The position numbers and the translations under genes were made by a program. Shown here in pieces: positions 25,405-36,599 of a DNA stretch of 64,000 nt (positions are counted from its first letter, which is position 1; every line of letters begins with the position of its first letter). The stretch comes from Deroplatys truncata (Eukaryota; Arthropoda; Insecta; Mantodea; Mantidae), in NCBI GenBank assembly GCA_030765065.1, contig CM060975.1:195839507-195903506 (forward strand), in the 5' to 3' direction. A model generated the notes under the pieces. It was not told the origin of the DNA and ran no database searches. It saw only the letters and a program-made list of their open reading frames with translations.

Positions 25405-27000
25405 TGCTAACATATCTTTCAGAGTGCTGCACCAAAATGTACAGTATATAACCAATAAGATAAATTTACTTGAAACTATTTTAGCTGATATTAATCCACA
25501 TATTGCTATCTTTTCAGAGCATGGTTTACATGAGGAACAATCACAATTTGCTCAATTACTATGCTATACACAGATTGATCTGTATTGTCGGAAAAAACAT
25601 AAAAGTGGTGGAGTAGTTATGTATTCTAAAAGATGTAGTGTATGGTAAAGTAAATATTTTAGACAAATTTTGCAAAGAAATTATATTTGAAATAGTAGGT
25701 ACTAAAAGTATATATTAATGATCTTAATATTGTCATTTGTGGCATATATAGATCACCAAACTCTTAAGCTTTCTGAATTTTTTTCATGTTTGGAAAAGTT
25801 TCTTGAGTTATTTCATAAGGAAAATCGTAAATTCATAATAATGGGGGATCTCAATGAGAAAATGGAAGCAAAGCATTAGTAGATATTTTACGTAGTTTTA
25901 ACGTTCAGGATGTAGTAATTGGGCACACTTGAATAAAAAACAGTCCTCTAAATCAATAGATCATATAATAAACATAAATGAATCTAATCTGTTTCCATAA
26001 ACTGTGATTAGATATTTCTGATCCACAGCTCAAATTATTGAAATTATATATGTATATATAACTTATGTAGCAACCCTAGAAACTCAGCACATATATGCTA
26101 GGGACACCAGAACCTCAAAATTCTGTAAATTACAAAATCGACTAGCCCTGGAAAAATGGACTGAAGTTTATATGATAACATCCACAAATGATAAATGGAA
26201 GGTTTTCTATGATATATTTAAAAGGAATTTTGATGTCGCTTGCCCCATAACTAAAAAGAGAAAAATAGCAAGATTTGCAGAAATCAAAGCTACCTATAGA
26301 AGTAGTTGGCATTCGAGAGAAGATGAAAGATAATTATGAATTTTTTTAAAATGAACACATACAAAAAGCAAGACAAAACAAACCCTGAAAGACATAGAAA
26401 TACAAAATGACGATAGCATACTCCGATAACATTACCAAACAAATCAATAGGAAATCAAATCAGATAAGGAGAGAATAAAAAATATTAATTTAAATAATAA
26501 TCGACAAAATATTGTAAATCCAGATGAAATCTATAATTTGTTCAGTAAATATTTTATAAACATGGTGGACAATATTTAATGTAAATCACAATTATTTAAA
26601 TAGTGTAAGTGTATCTGAAACATCTGGCTCAATGGAGTTAATGAGACTGAAATAAATAATATACTAAGCGAATTTAAAAATAATAGTGTACCTGTTTGGG
26701 ATGCTATTACGCAGTACTAAAATCCAGTAATTATCTATTGTTAAATGTTCCAGTACATCTAATGAATTATTCTATAGCAAATGTTACTTTTTCGGATTTA
26801 CTAAAAAACATATTGTTAGACCTGTGCTGAAAAAAGGAAAAGAAGACTCAATAGGTAATTACAGATCAATGATTCTAACATCTCTTGCAGCAAAATTGTT
26901 TGAAAAGGCAATTCTTACAAGTTTTCTCGAATCCAAAAAAAGTACTTGATCAGTTTCAGCATGGATTTCGACCGGAGTTATCAACAATTACTGCTTATCA
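25405..27000 (+). pseudogene. Jockey/CR1-like LINE: endonuclease plus start of RT
   Basis: The first frame (25424-25648) has VQYITNKINLLETILADINP, then SGGVVMYSKR, the N-terminal part of an APE-type endonuclease. KFIIMGDLNEKMEA (25830-25870) is the G-D-x-N motif. The RT start is visible near 26820-27000 (YRSMILTSLAAKLFEKAIL, then FQHGFRPELST). Many stops and frameshifts interrupt it. It is cut off at about 27000 by a SINE. Confidence 0.85.
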
Positions 27001-27010
27001 CCAATATTTT

Positions 27011-27217
27011 GTTTGTTAACGGCGCTGTCAATTTCCAGGTTCATAACAGCGCCGCCGGTGTGATTTCGTCCCGTAGGAAGTCTTTTACATGCTAGTAAAT
27101 CCACTGACATGGGGGGCCGCTTTAAAGCGCACTTTAAAACCAGGTCTGGACCGTTTTGAAATCGCGAACTTGGGGTCAGAAGGCCAGCGCCTAACCAACT
27201 GAGCTACCCAAACCGAC
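27011..27217 (-). mobile_element. tRNA-derived SINE (family 2)
   Basis: The minus strand begins GGTTTGGGTAGCTCAGTTGG (A-box), followed about 40 bases later by a B-box-like CGATTTCAAAACGG. The body contains AAGACTTCCTACGGGACG, a CACCGGCGGCGCTG stretch and GACAGCGCCGTTAAC. This arrangement is typical of a widespread insect SINE type. The anticodon-loop area is not a functional tRNA. Confidence 0.8.
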
Positions 27218-27221
27218 AGGA

Positions 27222-27594
27222 CTTTAAAAGAATGGCGAAGTATTGAACAATTCGAAACATTAATAAGGATAACTCGGAAATGGCTAATCACCCCCAAAAA
27301 GCTATCTGGAATAAATTGTGTGCTTTAAAGAGATCTACAATTTTTGTGAAGTACGTTTTGTCTATCGCTTAACGTTTACCGGTCATACAAAGTTATATAA
27401 AATTCCCTTGTGAAGAGCACTCCAGAAAACTAAAGACATATATTTTATTTATTATGTAACTATCTTTAATATATGGTATTTTAACCTAAATCGTTTGAAC
27501 CATTTTGTAGGAAATAAAACATTTCAAAAAATGTTGCATATAAAGGGTAGTTTGGGGATTTTCTTGAAAATCTTTGTGTTGTATCATTAGAAAG
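27222..27594 (-). mobile_element. Partial Helentron-like copy
   Basis: Matches the antisense of the family interior: GTATTGAACAATTCGAAAC, AAAGAGATCTACA, CGCTTAACGTTTACCGG, and GTTTGGGGATTTTCTTGAAA at the end. It is truncated on both sides, by family 2 and family 1 SINEs. Confidence 0.7.
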
Positions 27595-27875
27595 TCGTCC
27601 TCCGTGATGTAGTGGTTACCATGCTAGCCTCTGGTTCCCGAGGTCGCGGGTTCAAACCCGGCGGAGGGCGATGGACTTTTTCGGGCGTAAATACCTTAGC
27701 ATGGCTTCCTTCCGGCAGTCCCGTGTCGTAGATTTACGGCACGTAAAAGAACCTCAAGCCTGATAAAAAGGCCTCTGAGCAAAATTACTGATCTTTCACG
27801 CCCAATATAGAATGGGACGCTAAGGACCATAGCAGTTAGGGAGCGTCCATAAATAAAACTCAATTTCAATTTTTG
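27595..27875 (+). mobile_element. tRNA-derived SINE (family 1)
   Basis: Head TCGTCCTCCGTGATGTAGTG with B-box CGGGTTCAAACCCGGCGGAG, body ATTTACGGCACGTAAAAGAA and GCCCAATATAGAATGGGACG, tail AATAAAACTCAATTTC. It is the best-preserved head in the window. Confidence 0.9.
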
Positions 27876-28126
27876 TTTCACTGACGCCATTTTTCAACAA
27901 GCTGCACAAACATTTAATAATTTCTTCGCCTATTGTACACTTATCCCCTTTATTTGATTTATTTACGTACTCTTGTTTCCATTTGCGTGTTTTCTTTACC
28001 GACATTATTTACAATTAATTCTGATTTTTTTAAGCGTTTCCAGACGGAGGTTCATATAACATAATTTCATCTACGTGTGAGGAATGTGTCCTGCAATTTG
28101 TGCCGTACATTTTTGTTATACCCCGC

Positions 28127-28134
28127 GCGTGTGT

Positions 28135-28189
<55 letters not shown>
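28127..28189. repeat. (GT)n microsatellite
   Basis: About 30 GT units with one interruption. Confidence 0.98.
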
Positions 28190-28190
<1 letters not shown>

Positions 28191-28191
28191 C

Positions 28192-28655
28192 CCTCAAGCT
28201 TTTTTCTTTTGAATTGCCAATACCCTGTTCATATTCGTAATAGATGTACCATCCCAAATTTCAATCCATACAGTATAAGCGAATGTATTGCTCCATAATA
28301 CACTGTTTTAGGACATCCTTTTTCCATGTGATTTGCTAATTTATGTGACAAATATAACCACGAGCCTAACTTTTTACAGGAATATCTACATGTTCATTGC
28401 AGGTAAGGTTTTTATCAAGTTGAATTCCAAGAAATTTCGTAAAATTTACTTGCTCAATAATTGAATATTATTTTGCATGCATTTTCTTGTTCCCTAAGCT
28501 GAGATAAGATGCACTTAGTTTTGTCAACATTAAGTTTAAGTTGTGATGCTTCAATACTTGGTCAATTTCTGTAGTGTTAAAGACGCTTTAATTTCCAGTT
28601 GGTTTAAATTCTTATTGGAGCAGATGAATGAGATATCATCAGCATAGGACCAAAG
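28192..28655 (-). pseudogene. Jockey-like LINE reverse transcriptase fragment
   Basis: The minus strand begins YADDISFICSNKNLNQLEIK, the catalytic YADD box, then a decayed thumb region ending near WYIYYEYEQGIGNSKEKS. Both ends are truncated. The retained catalytic box and surrounding spacing identify a non-LTR RT. Confidence 0.85.
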
Positions 28656-29815
28656 GACAGAACACCAAAGTATCGAGCGGCTGAGCTAGACGTATTTGGC
28701 GATATTTGGATGTAGTTCTGGCAACTTAATAACGCGAAATTTGGCGAAGTAACTAGCGAGTGTATGCAAGTGTAGGGAAAGAAAGATAGAAAACGCGGAA
28801 AGGTTTACCGTAAGGTTCAATAACCTTCATTTGACTTGTAACAGGTGTGAGCACCAGGTTTTGGTAAAAACAGGAGGAATTAGTGGAACTATTAAAACAG
28901 CACGGTGTACTCCAAGGGACAATTAGTTTAACCTAACCTCTCGTGAATGAGAAACCAAAGCTTAACTAAGTAGTGAGTCATAAACGTCGTTAAGGAACGC
29001 GTGTTTTGGTGTAATCACGATTAACTAACCTAAGCTTATACATAAAAAAAAGCTAAACCTAACCTAACTTCTCGTGAATCAGAAACCAAAGCTTAAATAA
29101 GTAGCGAATCAGAAATCAAGCTAACCTGTATTCCGTTTCATGTCTGCGCCACTTGAAAATGTATCTCGTTGTATTTTTATTTACAAAGTTAGGGAATACA
29201 AGAAAAGCCCTCATAGTACCTCGGATGCACGGTGCAGTCGTGTGAATGACGTCAATGGCTGAAACTTCTTTTATTGGAGTACGTATGATTTTGGAGTATT
29301 GCAATGTGTTACAGTGTGTTTAAAAAGTGTTTAGAATGTTGAGCAAGTATTTAAAATATTTAAAAAGTGTGTTAAAAGTCTTCCATCATAAAGATTCGGT
29401 TCATCAAAAATTCGATTTATTCAAAGTTCCCGCCATTAAGATCCTTATACAAAAGATCCCGTTCACTGAAAAGATCCTTAAAACATCGGAATAATGGCGA
29501 GAAACACTCTAATTGCGTCACACCAAAGAAACGTGCGGATACACTGAGAAACTTTCTAAATCTCAAAACAGTTTCCTTGCCCTTGGTATGCTACAGTAAA
29601 AGGACTCTTAGTGCAGTCATCTTCAGTAAATAGAAGACATTCTACAAAGGCGATACTAAAAATTCAGAATGCCATATTACTAATACCAAATTAAATGTGT
29701 TTATATTTGACAGCTACTTTCTAATGTTTTGCGAGTTGATTACCTGTAGTTTTTTTCGATTTGCTCTAATAATTCGTTAATTATCATCATTTAAAGATTA
29801 GGAATTCACCCAGAA
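28656..29815. other. No gene; imperfect direct repeat and insect telomere-like motif
   Basis: About 45 bases at 28946-28990 (TCTCGTGAATGAGAAACCAA...) recur imperfectly at 29069-29115. A short AACCTAACCTAAC, two to three units of the insect telomere repeat, precedes each. This is too short to be telomeric. Confidence 0.5.
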
Positions 29816-30835
29816 ATGAATTTGACTAGAGAATATTTTGGGGCTATGATTTTTTACGATTTTAAATCGTTATTAATTCCTAAACAATGTGAAGATCGGC
29901 ATAGAAATCATTTGGCTAAGAATCCCCATCCAAGGCAACAATTTATAATTGGTACAGCGAATTCAAAAGAGGTCGGGTTTTTCTTAGTGATGAATTTCGT
30001 GAAGGACTTTCAAGAACTGCTGTTATTGATGAAAATATTGCCGCTGTCCGAGCAATGGTTGGAGAATATCGACGGACATCTTATGAATTTTTTCGGGCAA
30101 CATTGAGCATTGATATGAGTCAAATCCAAAACATTTTACATCAATAGTTAGACGTGAGAAAACTTTGTTGTCGATGCATTCCATATAAACAGACTCCCGA
30201 TCAAAAACAAAACGCAATGACTGGTGCAGAAAATCTCTGGAAAAATTCCAAGGCAACACTTCAAATTTAGTTTGGAATATCGTTACTAGTGATGAATCTT
30301 GGATTTATTATTATAATCCTGAAAAGAAAAGTCAATGGGTCTTTCGAGCAGAACCTAGGCCTACAAAAGCAGTGCTCGTAAGAAGATGGTTGCTAGTTTT
30401 TTTTTTCTAAAACGGGCCATTTTGCTACTATAGCATTAGAAGATGGACGTACGGTACTGCCGATTGGTACACAAATGTCTGTTTACCGCAAAGTTTTGAA
30501 AAAGTTCGTGAAAAACGCTCAAAAGGAAAAATAATGTTACATCGCATCTTCACATATAGCAAAACTAACAACTGAGTATCTGGAAACCAGCACCATGGAC
30601 CCTCCACCATACAGCTCTGACCTAGCACCTTGTGATTTCTTGTTGTTTCCTAAAATTAAAGATAAAATGCACGGAATCGCTTTTTCGTCATCAGATAAAG
30701 CAGTGAAACATTATAAAAAACTTAATTTTTGAAGTGTCTCAGGAAGAGTGGCCGCATTGCTTTAAGGACTGGTTTCATCGAATGCATAAATGCATGATGT
30801 TGAAAAACAATAAAATAGTTTGATTTTATAAAAAA
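29816..30835 (+). pseudogene. Mariner transposase (SETMAR-type) pseudogene
   Basis: The N-terminal HTH begins MNLTREYFGAMIFYDFKSLL. Frameshifts then move the reading to CRCIPYKQTPDQKQ (30173-30215). The first catalytic Asp is in VTSDESWIYYYNPEKK (30281-30328). The second catalytic region is degraded (SSHIAKLTTEYLE near 30545). YSSDLAPCDFLLFPKIKDKM holds the third Asp of the DD34D triad. The order and spacing are those of irritans/mauritiana-type mariners of about 345 residues. Several frameshifts and stops make it inactive. The inverted ends were not identified. Confidence 0.92.
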
Positions 30836-31079
30836 AATTCACTGTCGCTCTCGTATAGCTAGAAATATAATATGTCAGAAATTGGCTACCTAAATCAGTT
30901 ATATTCTACAGAGAGAACCAAAAAACTACGAACCGGCTGCGCGGCGTTTTTCCTGTCCGCGTCCTCGGCGCTTGTTGCCGTCTGCCGCTATCATAGAAAG
31001 ACGCGGATGAAACCATACAACAGTAGTTTTTAAAATTATTTTTAAAGGCTTTACTTACCAAGTTTATGAAAGGAGATGC

Positions 31080-31380
31080 TGAAACTGGCCACCGTTGTTG
31101 TCCATACATTTTTAGCACCTCTTTAGGAAACTACCCATCACTCACTGTAGTTCACTTGAGAAATGCTGGCAATTTCCTGGCGGATGTTTTGCTTTAATTC
31201 TTCCAGTGTGTGGGGGTTTGTCTTGTACATTTTATGTTTTAAGTTACCCCAGAGATAGAAATCGCAGGGGGTTAGGTCGGGGGACCGAGGGGGCCACAAA
31301 TCTCTACTAATAATTCTGTCCTCAAACACACTTTCAATTGTTCTCATCGAAATATTGGCGTATGAGCTGTTGTCGAGTCA
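31080..31380 (-). pseudogene. C-terminal fragment of DUF4817/DDE-type transposase
   Basis: The minus-strand frame at 31138-31347 has DLWPPRSPDLTPCDFYLWGN, then KMYKTNPHTLEELKQNIRQE, followed in another frame by a decayed RCxxCMDNNGGQFQH-like end. This is the third-Asp catalytic segment and tail that the deleted elements at 32118 and 46839 also retain. The N-terminal part is missing. Confidence 0.85.
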
Positions 31381-31590
31381 ACAGTTGACGCTCGTACATA
31401 TGTGAATACAATTTTGCTCCCCCCCCCTTTTAGAGAATTAACATACAGTGAGCGTGATTTTCCTTTTTTCAACAAGATTGTGTAACACTGTTCTCCCGCT
31501 CTCCGTGCGTTTGCTCTAAACATCGAGAGCCTTGGTAGTCTATCAGGGAAACAACTTGAGTCAATTGGGGAATTCAATGTTCCACCGGCA

Positions 31591-31700
31591 TGTTATCACA
31601 GTAGCTCAATGGTTAGAGCAACCCCACGCAGAGCGGGGAGAACCGTTTAAATCCCGGCTGTGGCATTAAAGTTTTCAGTTGACTCTATATTTAAACAAAA
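31591..31700 (+). repeat. tRNA-derived SINE (family 3)
   Basis: Reads CACAGTAGCTCAATGGTTAG (A-box), then GTTTAAATCCCGGCTGTGGC (B-box) and TTTTCAGTTGACTCTATA. The same layout occurs at 60111. It is diverged from any functional tRNA. Confidence 0.75.
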
Positions 31701-32117
31701 TGCCAAGACCAGGCTAGGATCTCTAAAACATACAATTAATTTCAATTATTTATATATATACATATATAATTTTAAAAAATGTTAGGATGTTCACGTGCTT
31801 TTTGCCCTTATGCTTACACCACAGTAGGGGTGTCTTGGAGTTTTTTAAGCATTACAGTTGCGTTTCATAGTGGCAATAAGTTGTAGCTATTTTCATTCTT
31901 TCTGTGGCGTTATATATCCATGTAATACAAATTAATTGACACAAATTCATTAGTCTAATGAAAAACAGTTTTAAGCTGATCTAGTACTTCATTGTAAATG
32001 AAAAATACCAGCTTCACATTAGCTTCTGAAAACTAATCAATAACACATTTTACTTTTTCAGAAAGCATTAGATTTTGTGCAACTCAGCAAACTTGCCTAA
32101 TCAGGCATAAGTAAGTA

Positions 32118-32862
32118 CAGTACGTTCGCTTCCCCCTGCGGCCGCGGATCGCATGCAAGCGCGGAGCAGCAGTAATATAGCCTACATACGTGCTGCCTCA
32201 CGTGGTTAGTCGGTTTACACTTGTTTGTGCAGTGTAGAAGACGCATACAGTTTTCGTTTATCCCAACAGTGTATAAAACGTAGTGCAGTGTTTCGTTTAT
32301 CTGTATAGTGTATAAAACGTAGTGCAGCGTATAAGACGTGTCATAGGTTTATTTTAAAATGCATTAATATAGCAATCAAGAAATTCACGCTTGGACAGAG
32401 TTTTCATGTATGACACTTATGTAAAAACCGAGTCATGTAGAGCGGTGTGTAGCGATTTCAGGACAAATTCCCTATCGTTCCAGTTCCAAAAGAGAGACTG
32501 TCAGGTATCTTGTTAATAAATTAAGAACAACGGGGTCCCTAAACGCTAAATGTCTTAAGCCAAAGAGAAGGGTCCTTAACTGAGGAAAAACTCGTTGAAA
32601 TTAATGCATCATTCACTCGCTAACAACAGATTTTTTGAATTTTAAAATTACTGAAGAAGAACTTCAGTAAGTGAATGGAAATTTCATCCAAAGATGTCAA
32701 GAATGCATCAATGCAGATGGACAGCACTTTCAACATCATATGTGACAAGGTTAGTACTCAAGTGATAACAATAAACAATAAATGAGTAGAATAAGCTTGA
32801 GGGTTGATACACGTTGCTGTCTAATGCTCCGCGCTTACATGCAGGGGGAAGCGAACGCACTG
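32118..32862 (+). mobile_element. Internally deleted DUF4817-type transposon, TA target duplication
   Basis: Inverted ends CAGTACGTTCGCTTCCCCCT and, on the other strand, CAGTGCGTTCGCTTCCCCCT differ at one base. TA flanks both. Inside, 32370-32560 keeps the DUF4817-like start (VYDTYVKTESCRAVCSDFRT), and 32640-32750 keeps only the extreme C-terminus (VNGNFIQRCQECI-like, frames shifted). The catalytic core is gone. Non-autonomous, mobilised in trans if at all. Confidence 0.88.
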
Positions 32863-33059
32863 TATAATATGCCAGTGGCATTGGTATAACAGGTGGGTTT
32901 ACTAATTAACAAAATGTTTTTGATCCACGAATTTGGGCAGCTACAAAACAGCCGTTTTTTCTTTAAAAAATCTGTTGTGATACATTCAAATGATTTTCTC
33001 TACCCTCTCGTTTAGTAGTGGGTATACAAACTAGTCTTACTAAAGATTATTTTTATATT

Positions 33060-33710
33060 TACTTCATTATAATCCAAATAAACTTTTGCAGAAATAGTTA
33101 TATCACACATTTCGTTATAGTTACAAAGGGAACAGCAACAGTCCAATGTTGAGCTGGACGCTATATTCAGGCCTTAAAATTCATACTGTTTCAATGGAAT
33201 CGCGAGAAACAACTGAAAGTTGACAGGGCTTTAAAAATGGCTAAGTATTGAACAATTCGAACCAGTAATACAGAATATCTCATAAATGGCCATGGCACAA
33301 ACAATTTTGTTTGAAATAAATTGCGTTTTTTTCAAAGAGATCTACATTTTCTTTTTGTGGAGTACGATTTCGTCTATTGCTTAACGTTTACCAGCTATAC
33401 AATATTATACAAAATTCCTTCCGAATAAAGAGGGCTTCAAAAACTATTCCCAGAAAATTTAGAATATAAATTTTATTTCTCATAATAATATCTTTAATAT
33501 ATTGTATTTTAATCAAAACTGTTAGAGTCATTTTTTAGAACATAAAAAAAAAAAAAAAAATAGAAAAATATTCATTGTAAAGGGTAGTTTGGAGGATGGG
33601 GATTTTCTTGAAAATCTTCGTGTCACATCTTTGGAAGGTGCAGAGCTGAAATACCCAGCTTAGTGTTGATCCAACTTTTTCATTGTTTTTTTTCACACAC
33701 ACGCACAATT
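33060..33710 (-). mobile_element. Partial Helentron-like copy
   Basis: Antisense to the family: the interior runs from near the 3' end (CTTCATTATAATCCAAATAA) through TATTGAACAATTCGAAC and AAAGAGATCTACATTTTC to a residual CACACACACGCAC tract, where a SINE dimer is inserted. A poly-A run sits at 33546-33560. Confidence 0.7.
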
Positions 33711-34096
33711 AAATTGAGTTTTATTTATGGACTCTCTTTAACTACTATGGTCCTTAGCGTCCCATTCTATATTGGGCGCGAAAGACCGGTAATTTTGCTC
33801 AAAGGCCTCTTTATCAAGCTTGAGGTTCTTTTACGTGCCGTAAATCTACGACACGGGACCACCGGCTTTACTTCCCTTCCGAAGGAAGTCTGCTAAGGAT
33901 TTTACGCCCGAAAAAATCCATCGCCCTCCGCCGGGTTTGAACCCGCGACTTTGGGAACTAGAGGCTAGCACGGTACCAGTAGTCCACAGAGGACGACTTT
34001 GCGTCCGAGAAAACTCCATCGCCCTCCGCCGGGTTTGAACCCGCAACCTCGGGAACTAGGGGCTAGCTTGGTATCACCAGACAACGTGGGACGACA
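33711..34096 (-). mobile_element. Family 1 SINE with duplicated tRNA head
   Basis: A complete family 1 SINE (33711-33997, tail AAATTGAGTTTTATTTATGG on the plus strand) abuts a second, truncated copy of just the head (33998-34096), with its own CCGGGTTTGAACCCGC box. Both are in the same orientation. It looks like a head-duplicated dimer or a nested truncated insertion. Confidence 0.8.
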
Positions 34097-34683
34097 AGAC
34101 TTAAAGAGAATGACCAAGAAATGAACAATTCTAACCTTTAATGACGGATATCTCAGAAACAGCTTATGCCACAAAAAACTTATTTTAAAAAAATTGTGTG
34201 TTTTAAAGAGATCTATATTTATTGTGTAGTTCCCTTTTGTCTCTCGCTTACTGTTTACCGCTTATACTAAATTATACAAAATTCCTTCGAATGAAGTGGG
34301 CTTCATACACTATTCCCCGAAAATTTAAGATATACATTTTATTTCTCATGTAAATATCTTTCATATACGGTATTTTAATAAAAATTGTTAGAGCCATTTT
34401 TTAGAGGATCAAAAGCTTGGAAAAATGTTCCATGTGTGTGGGGGATTTTGTTGAAAATCTTTGTGTCGCATCTTGGAAGATATTGAATCTAAATACCAAG
34501 TATGGTAGTTATCCGACTTTTTGTTTTTGAGTTATGGTGTACACACTGACACATGAACATGTTTCCAGAAATACTTTATTTGGATGCAGAGGTTTCAGAA
34601 CATGTACTCGTATTTCCGGTGAAATCTCGGTATGGAATTTTTGGGTGTAATGCAATACTTTCCCTACTTACTATACGTAAGTC
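34097..34683 (-). mobile_element. Partial Helentron-like copy (5' half)
   Basis: Antisense copy from AGAGAATGACCAAGAAATGA to the element start, read on the plus strand as GCAATACTTTCCCTACTTAC. It repeats interior already present at 33060-33710, so it is a separate copy, not the continuation. Confidence 0.7.
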
Positions 34684-34812
34684 ACTCTAGTACCATGGAT
34701 AGAATATTTTGGTTCAGATGATGTGTTGTTGCTTTTGTAAAATTTATTATAACATTTAATATTATACACAGGTCACATAAAAGAAATCCAGCTTACCTCT
34801 GAAAGCACCTAC

Positions 34813-34890
34813 CGTTTGCTGTGTTCCTTTCTGTGAAGCCACCAGAGTTTTAATGTCATTCTTCAACTCGTTGATTTCCTCAGTAAAACT
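34813..34890 (-). CDS. Coiled-coil exon, longer type (78 nt)
   Basis: Phase-0 reading starts SFTEEINELKNDIKTLVASQ and ends KGTQQT (26 codons). The acceptor is attaattttcag and the donor gtaggtgc. F2, I6, L9, I13 and L16 form clean 3-4 heptads, and the LVASQ segment matches the exon at 58854 base for base over much of its length. A second donor 16 bases further (gtaagc) would give a 94-nt exon and shift the frame, so the first is preferred on phase. The SQ motif near the end also recalls the 17-codon exons, hinting that all modules share one ancestor. Confidence 0.68.
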
Positions 34891-35321
34891 CTGAAAATTA
34901 ATTTTTATAGTTCTATTACTGTTAGAAGCATGCCATTTTATGAGTTAAACATGCTTTTAATCTGCTTATTTATATTGTTCTTTAAAACTTTTCTAAGATG
35001 CACCAAATATTGTTTCTAACCAAATCACTACAGTTAAGCTTGTGTCTGTAATCCTATGTCTTATCTTATGGACTTGAATTTTTAAAAACACTTTAATTTG
35101 ATATTGTGTTAAAATGTTTAATTTATCAATAAACTTACACAGGAAAAATTTCTTCTTTTTTCCATTTATCATTACAATTTGGGAATATGACTTATTAGGG
35201 TAGATCAAAAATAATGCTAAAGTTATTCTGTTTCAGCCAATGTTTTTGCGATGTTACCCTATCAAAAACTACTCACAAGAAAACATACACATAATACAAT
35301 CTCTCCCTCCATTTATATATA

Positions 35322-36521
35322 CACTGAGGTTTGTGAAAATTGCAACACCAAGAAAGATTTTCCTGAATAACTCCAAACTTGGTGGAAGTGTTAGATGAGT
35401 GTGCAAGCAATAAGTGATTAGGTTTGCAGAGAGATGGGGTACACGTAGGCCGAGCAGAGCCCTCTCGTATGGGTCCGACAAGGTCAGTGTGGTGCCCAGT
35501 GTAGTCGTGCAGAGCTGTCAAACAAGGTGGAAACAATAAAGAGTTTGCCGCTGTGCCTCGTCGACGTCAAAGGGAGCGAGTTTCATCGGTCTCCGGGAAG
35601 CGGGTTTGTCATACCGTGACATTTCGGCTTGTCCAGGGCATGCTGCTACCAGTGATGCGTCTGTTGAAGCAGTGGATACATGAAGGTCGTACGCAGCGAA
35701 GCACTGCAACAGGTGTGCCATTACGTCGGCTTCCATTGTCCAGAAACCAGAAGCTCCTCCGACTGCATTGGACACGTGAACACCGTCACTGGGGTGCTGA
35801 GTGGCAAAATGTAGTCTTTTCGGACGAGTCCCGCTTCAACGTGTCCTACAGTGATGGCCGCATACGTGTCCGGCGGTACCGTGGTGAGCGCAACCTGAAG
35901 GGATGTATTGTTGAGTGGCATAGCGGACAAACACCGGGTGTGATGGTTTGGGGCGCCATTGGTTACAACAACCGATCTCGCCTCCTACGAATTGAGGGCA
36001 CTTTGAACAGCAACCGGTTCCTAACGTGGTTGTAGAGCAGAGGTACTCCCCCTGCTTCAGGCATCTCCACAGGCCACATTTCAACAGGACAAGACCCGGC
36101 CACATATTGCGAGGAATGTAAAAGCCTTCTTCGAAGAGCGACGCGTACCATTACTTCCCTGGCCTGCACGTTTGCCTGACATGTCGCCCATCGAACATGT
36201 CTGGTATATGATTGGTCGGCAACTGGTGTGTCACGGTCCTCCAGTAACCAGTGTCACGGATTTGTGGGCTCGAATACAAACAGCGTGGAGGGAAATCCCT
36301 CAGGAATTTATTCAGAACTTTTTTGATTCAGTGCCACGGCGTATAGCAGCTCTAATTGCAGCGCATGGAGGCCACACAAAATACTGAATATTAGGGCTCA
36401 AAGGTTATGTATAGATTTGAAATGTTTATCATTTGTTAGTTGTTATGTACTTAACCTGCGGTACTAAATTCATTGAATTCATGCGTTTCCTTCTTGGTGT
36501 TGCAATTTTCACAAACAGCAG
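35322..36521 (+). mobile_element. Tc1-like element, 1.2 kb, TA-flanked with TIRs
   Basis: Left end CACTGAGGTTTGTGAAAATT and right end, on the other strand, CTGCTGTTTGTGAAAATTGC agree over TTTGTGAAAATTGCAACACC. TA duplicates flank both sides. The element encodes one damaged transposase. The size is slightly below that of intact Tc1 family members, owing to deletions in the 5' part of the gene. Confidence 0.92.
35553..36387 (+). pseudogene. Tc1-like transposase pseudogene
   Basis: The frame at 35553-36035 contains SRNQKLLRLHWTREHRHWGA, then VVFSDESRFN with the first catalytic Asp, RIRVRRYRGERN and GVMVWGAIGYNNRSRLLRIE. A stop or frameshift at about 36035 precedes QDKTRPHIARNVKAFFEERR, where the second Asp is kept (Lys replaces the usual Asn), and LPWPARLPDMSPIEHVWYMI with the third acidic residue. 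The gene ends HGGHTKY at 36385. Part of the N-terminal paired-like DNA-binding region is deleted. The catalytic order DDE is intact in pieces; not functional as a whole. Confidence 0.92.
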
Positions 36522-36522
36522 T

Positions 36523-36596
36523 ACGTGTGCGTGTGCGTGTGCGTGTGCGCGTGTGCGCATGCGTGCTTGCGTGCGTGCGTGGGTGTGTGTGTGTGT
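36523..36596. repeat. (GTGC/GT)n microsatellite
   Basis: GTGTGC and GTGC units grading to GT, immediately outside the Tc1 right end. Confidence 0.95.
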
Positions 36597-36599
36597 AAA

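Noticed and set aside
27595..27670. Functional tRNA gene
   Set aside because: It has A- and B-boxes but a mismatched acceptor stem and a SINE body attached; other copies show the same body. The same reasoning removes 27130-27217, 31591 and 60111.
29040..29075. Telomere array
   Set aside because: Only two to three CCTAA units; such short runs are common in insect DNA.
35518..36169. Minus-strand open frames of 68-89 codons
   Set aside because: Shadows of the Tc1 transposase on the opposite strand.
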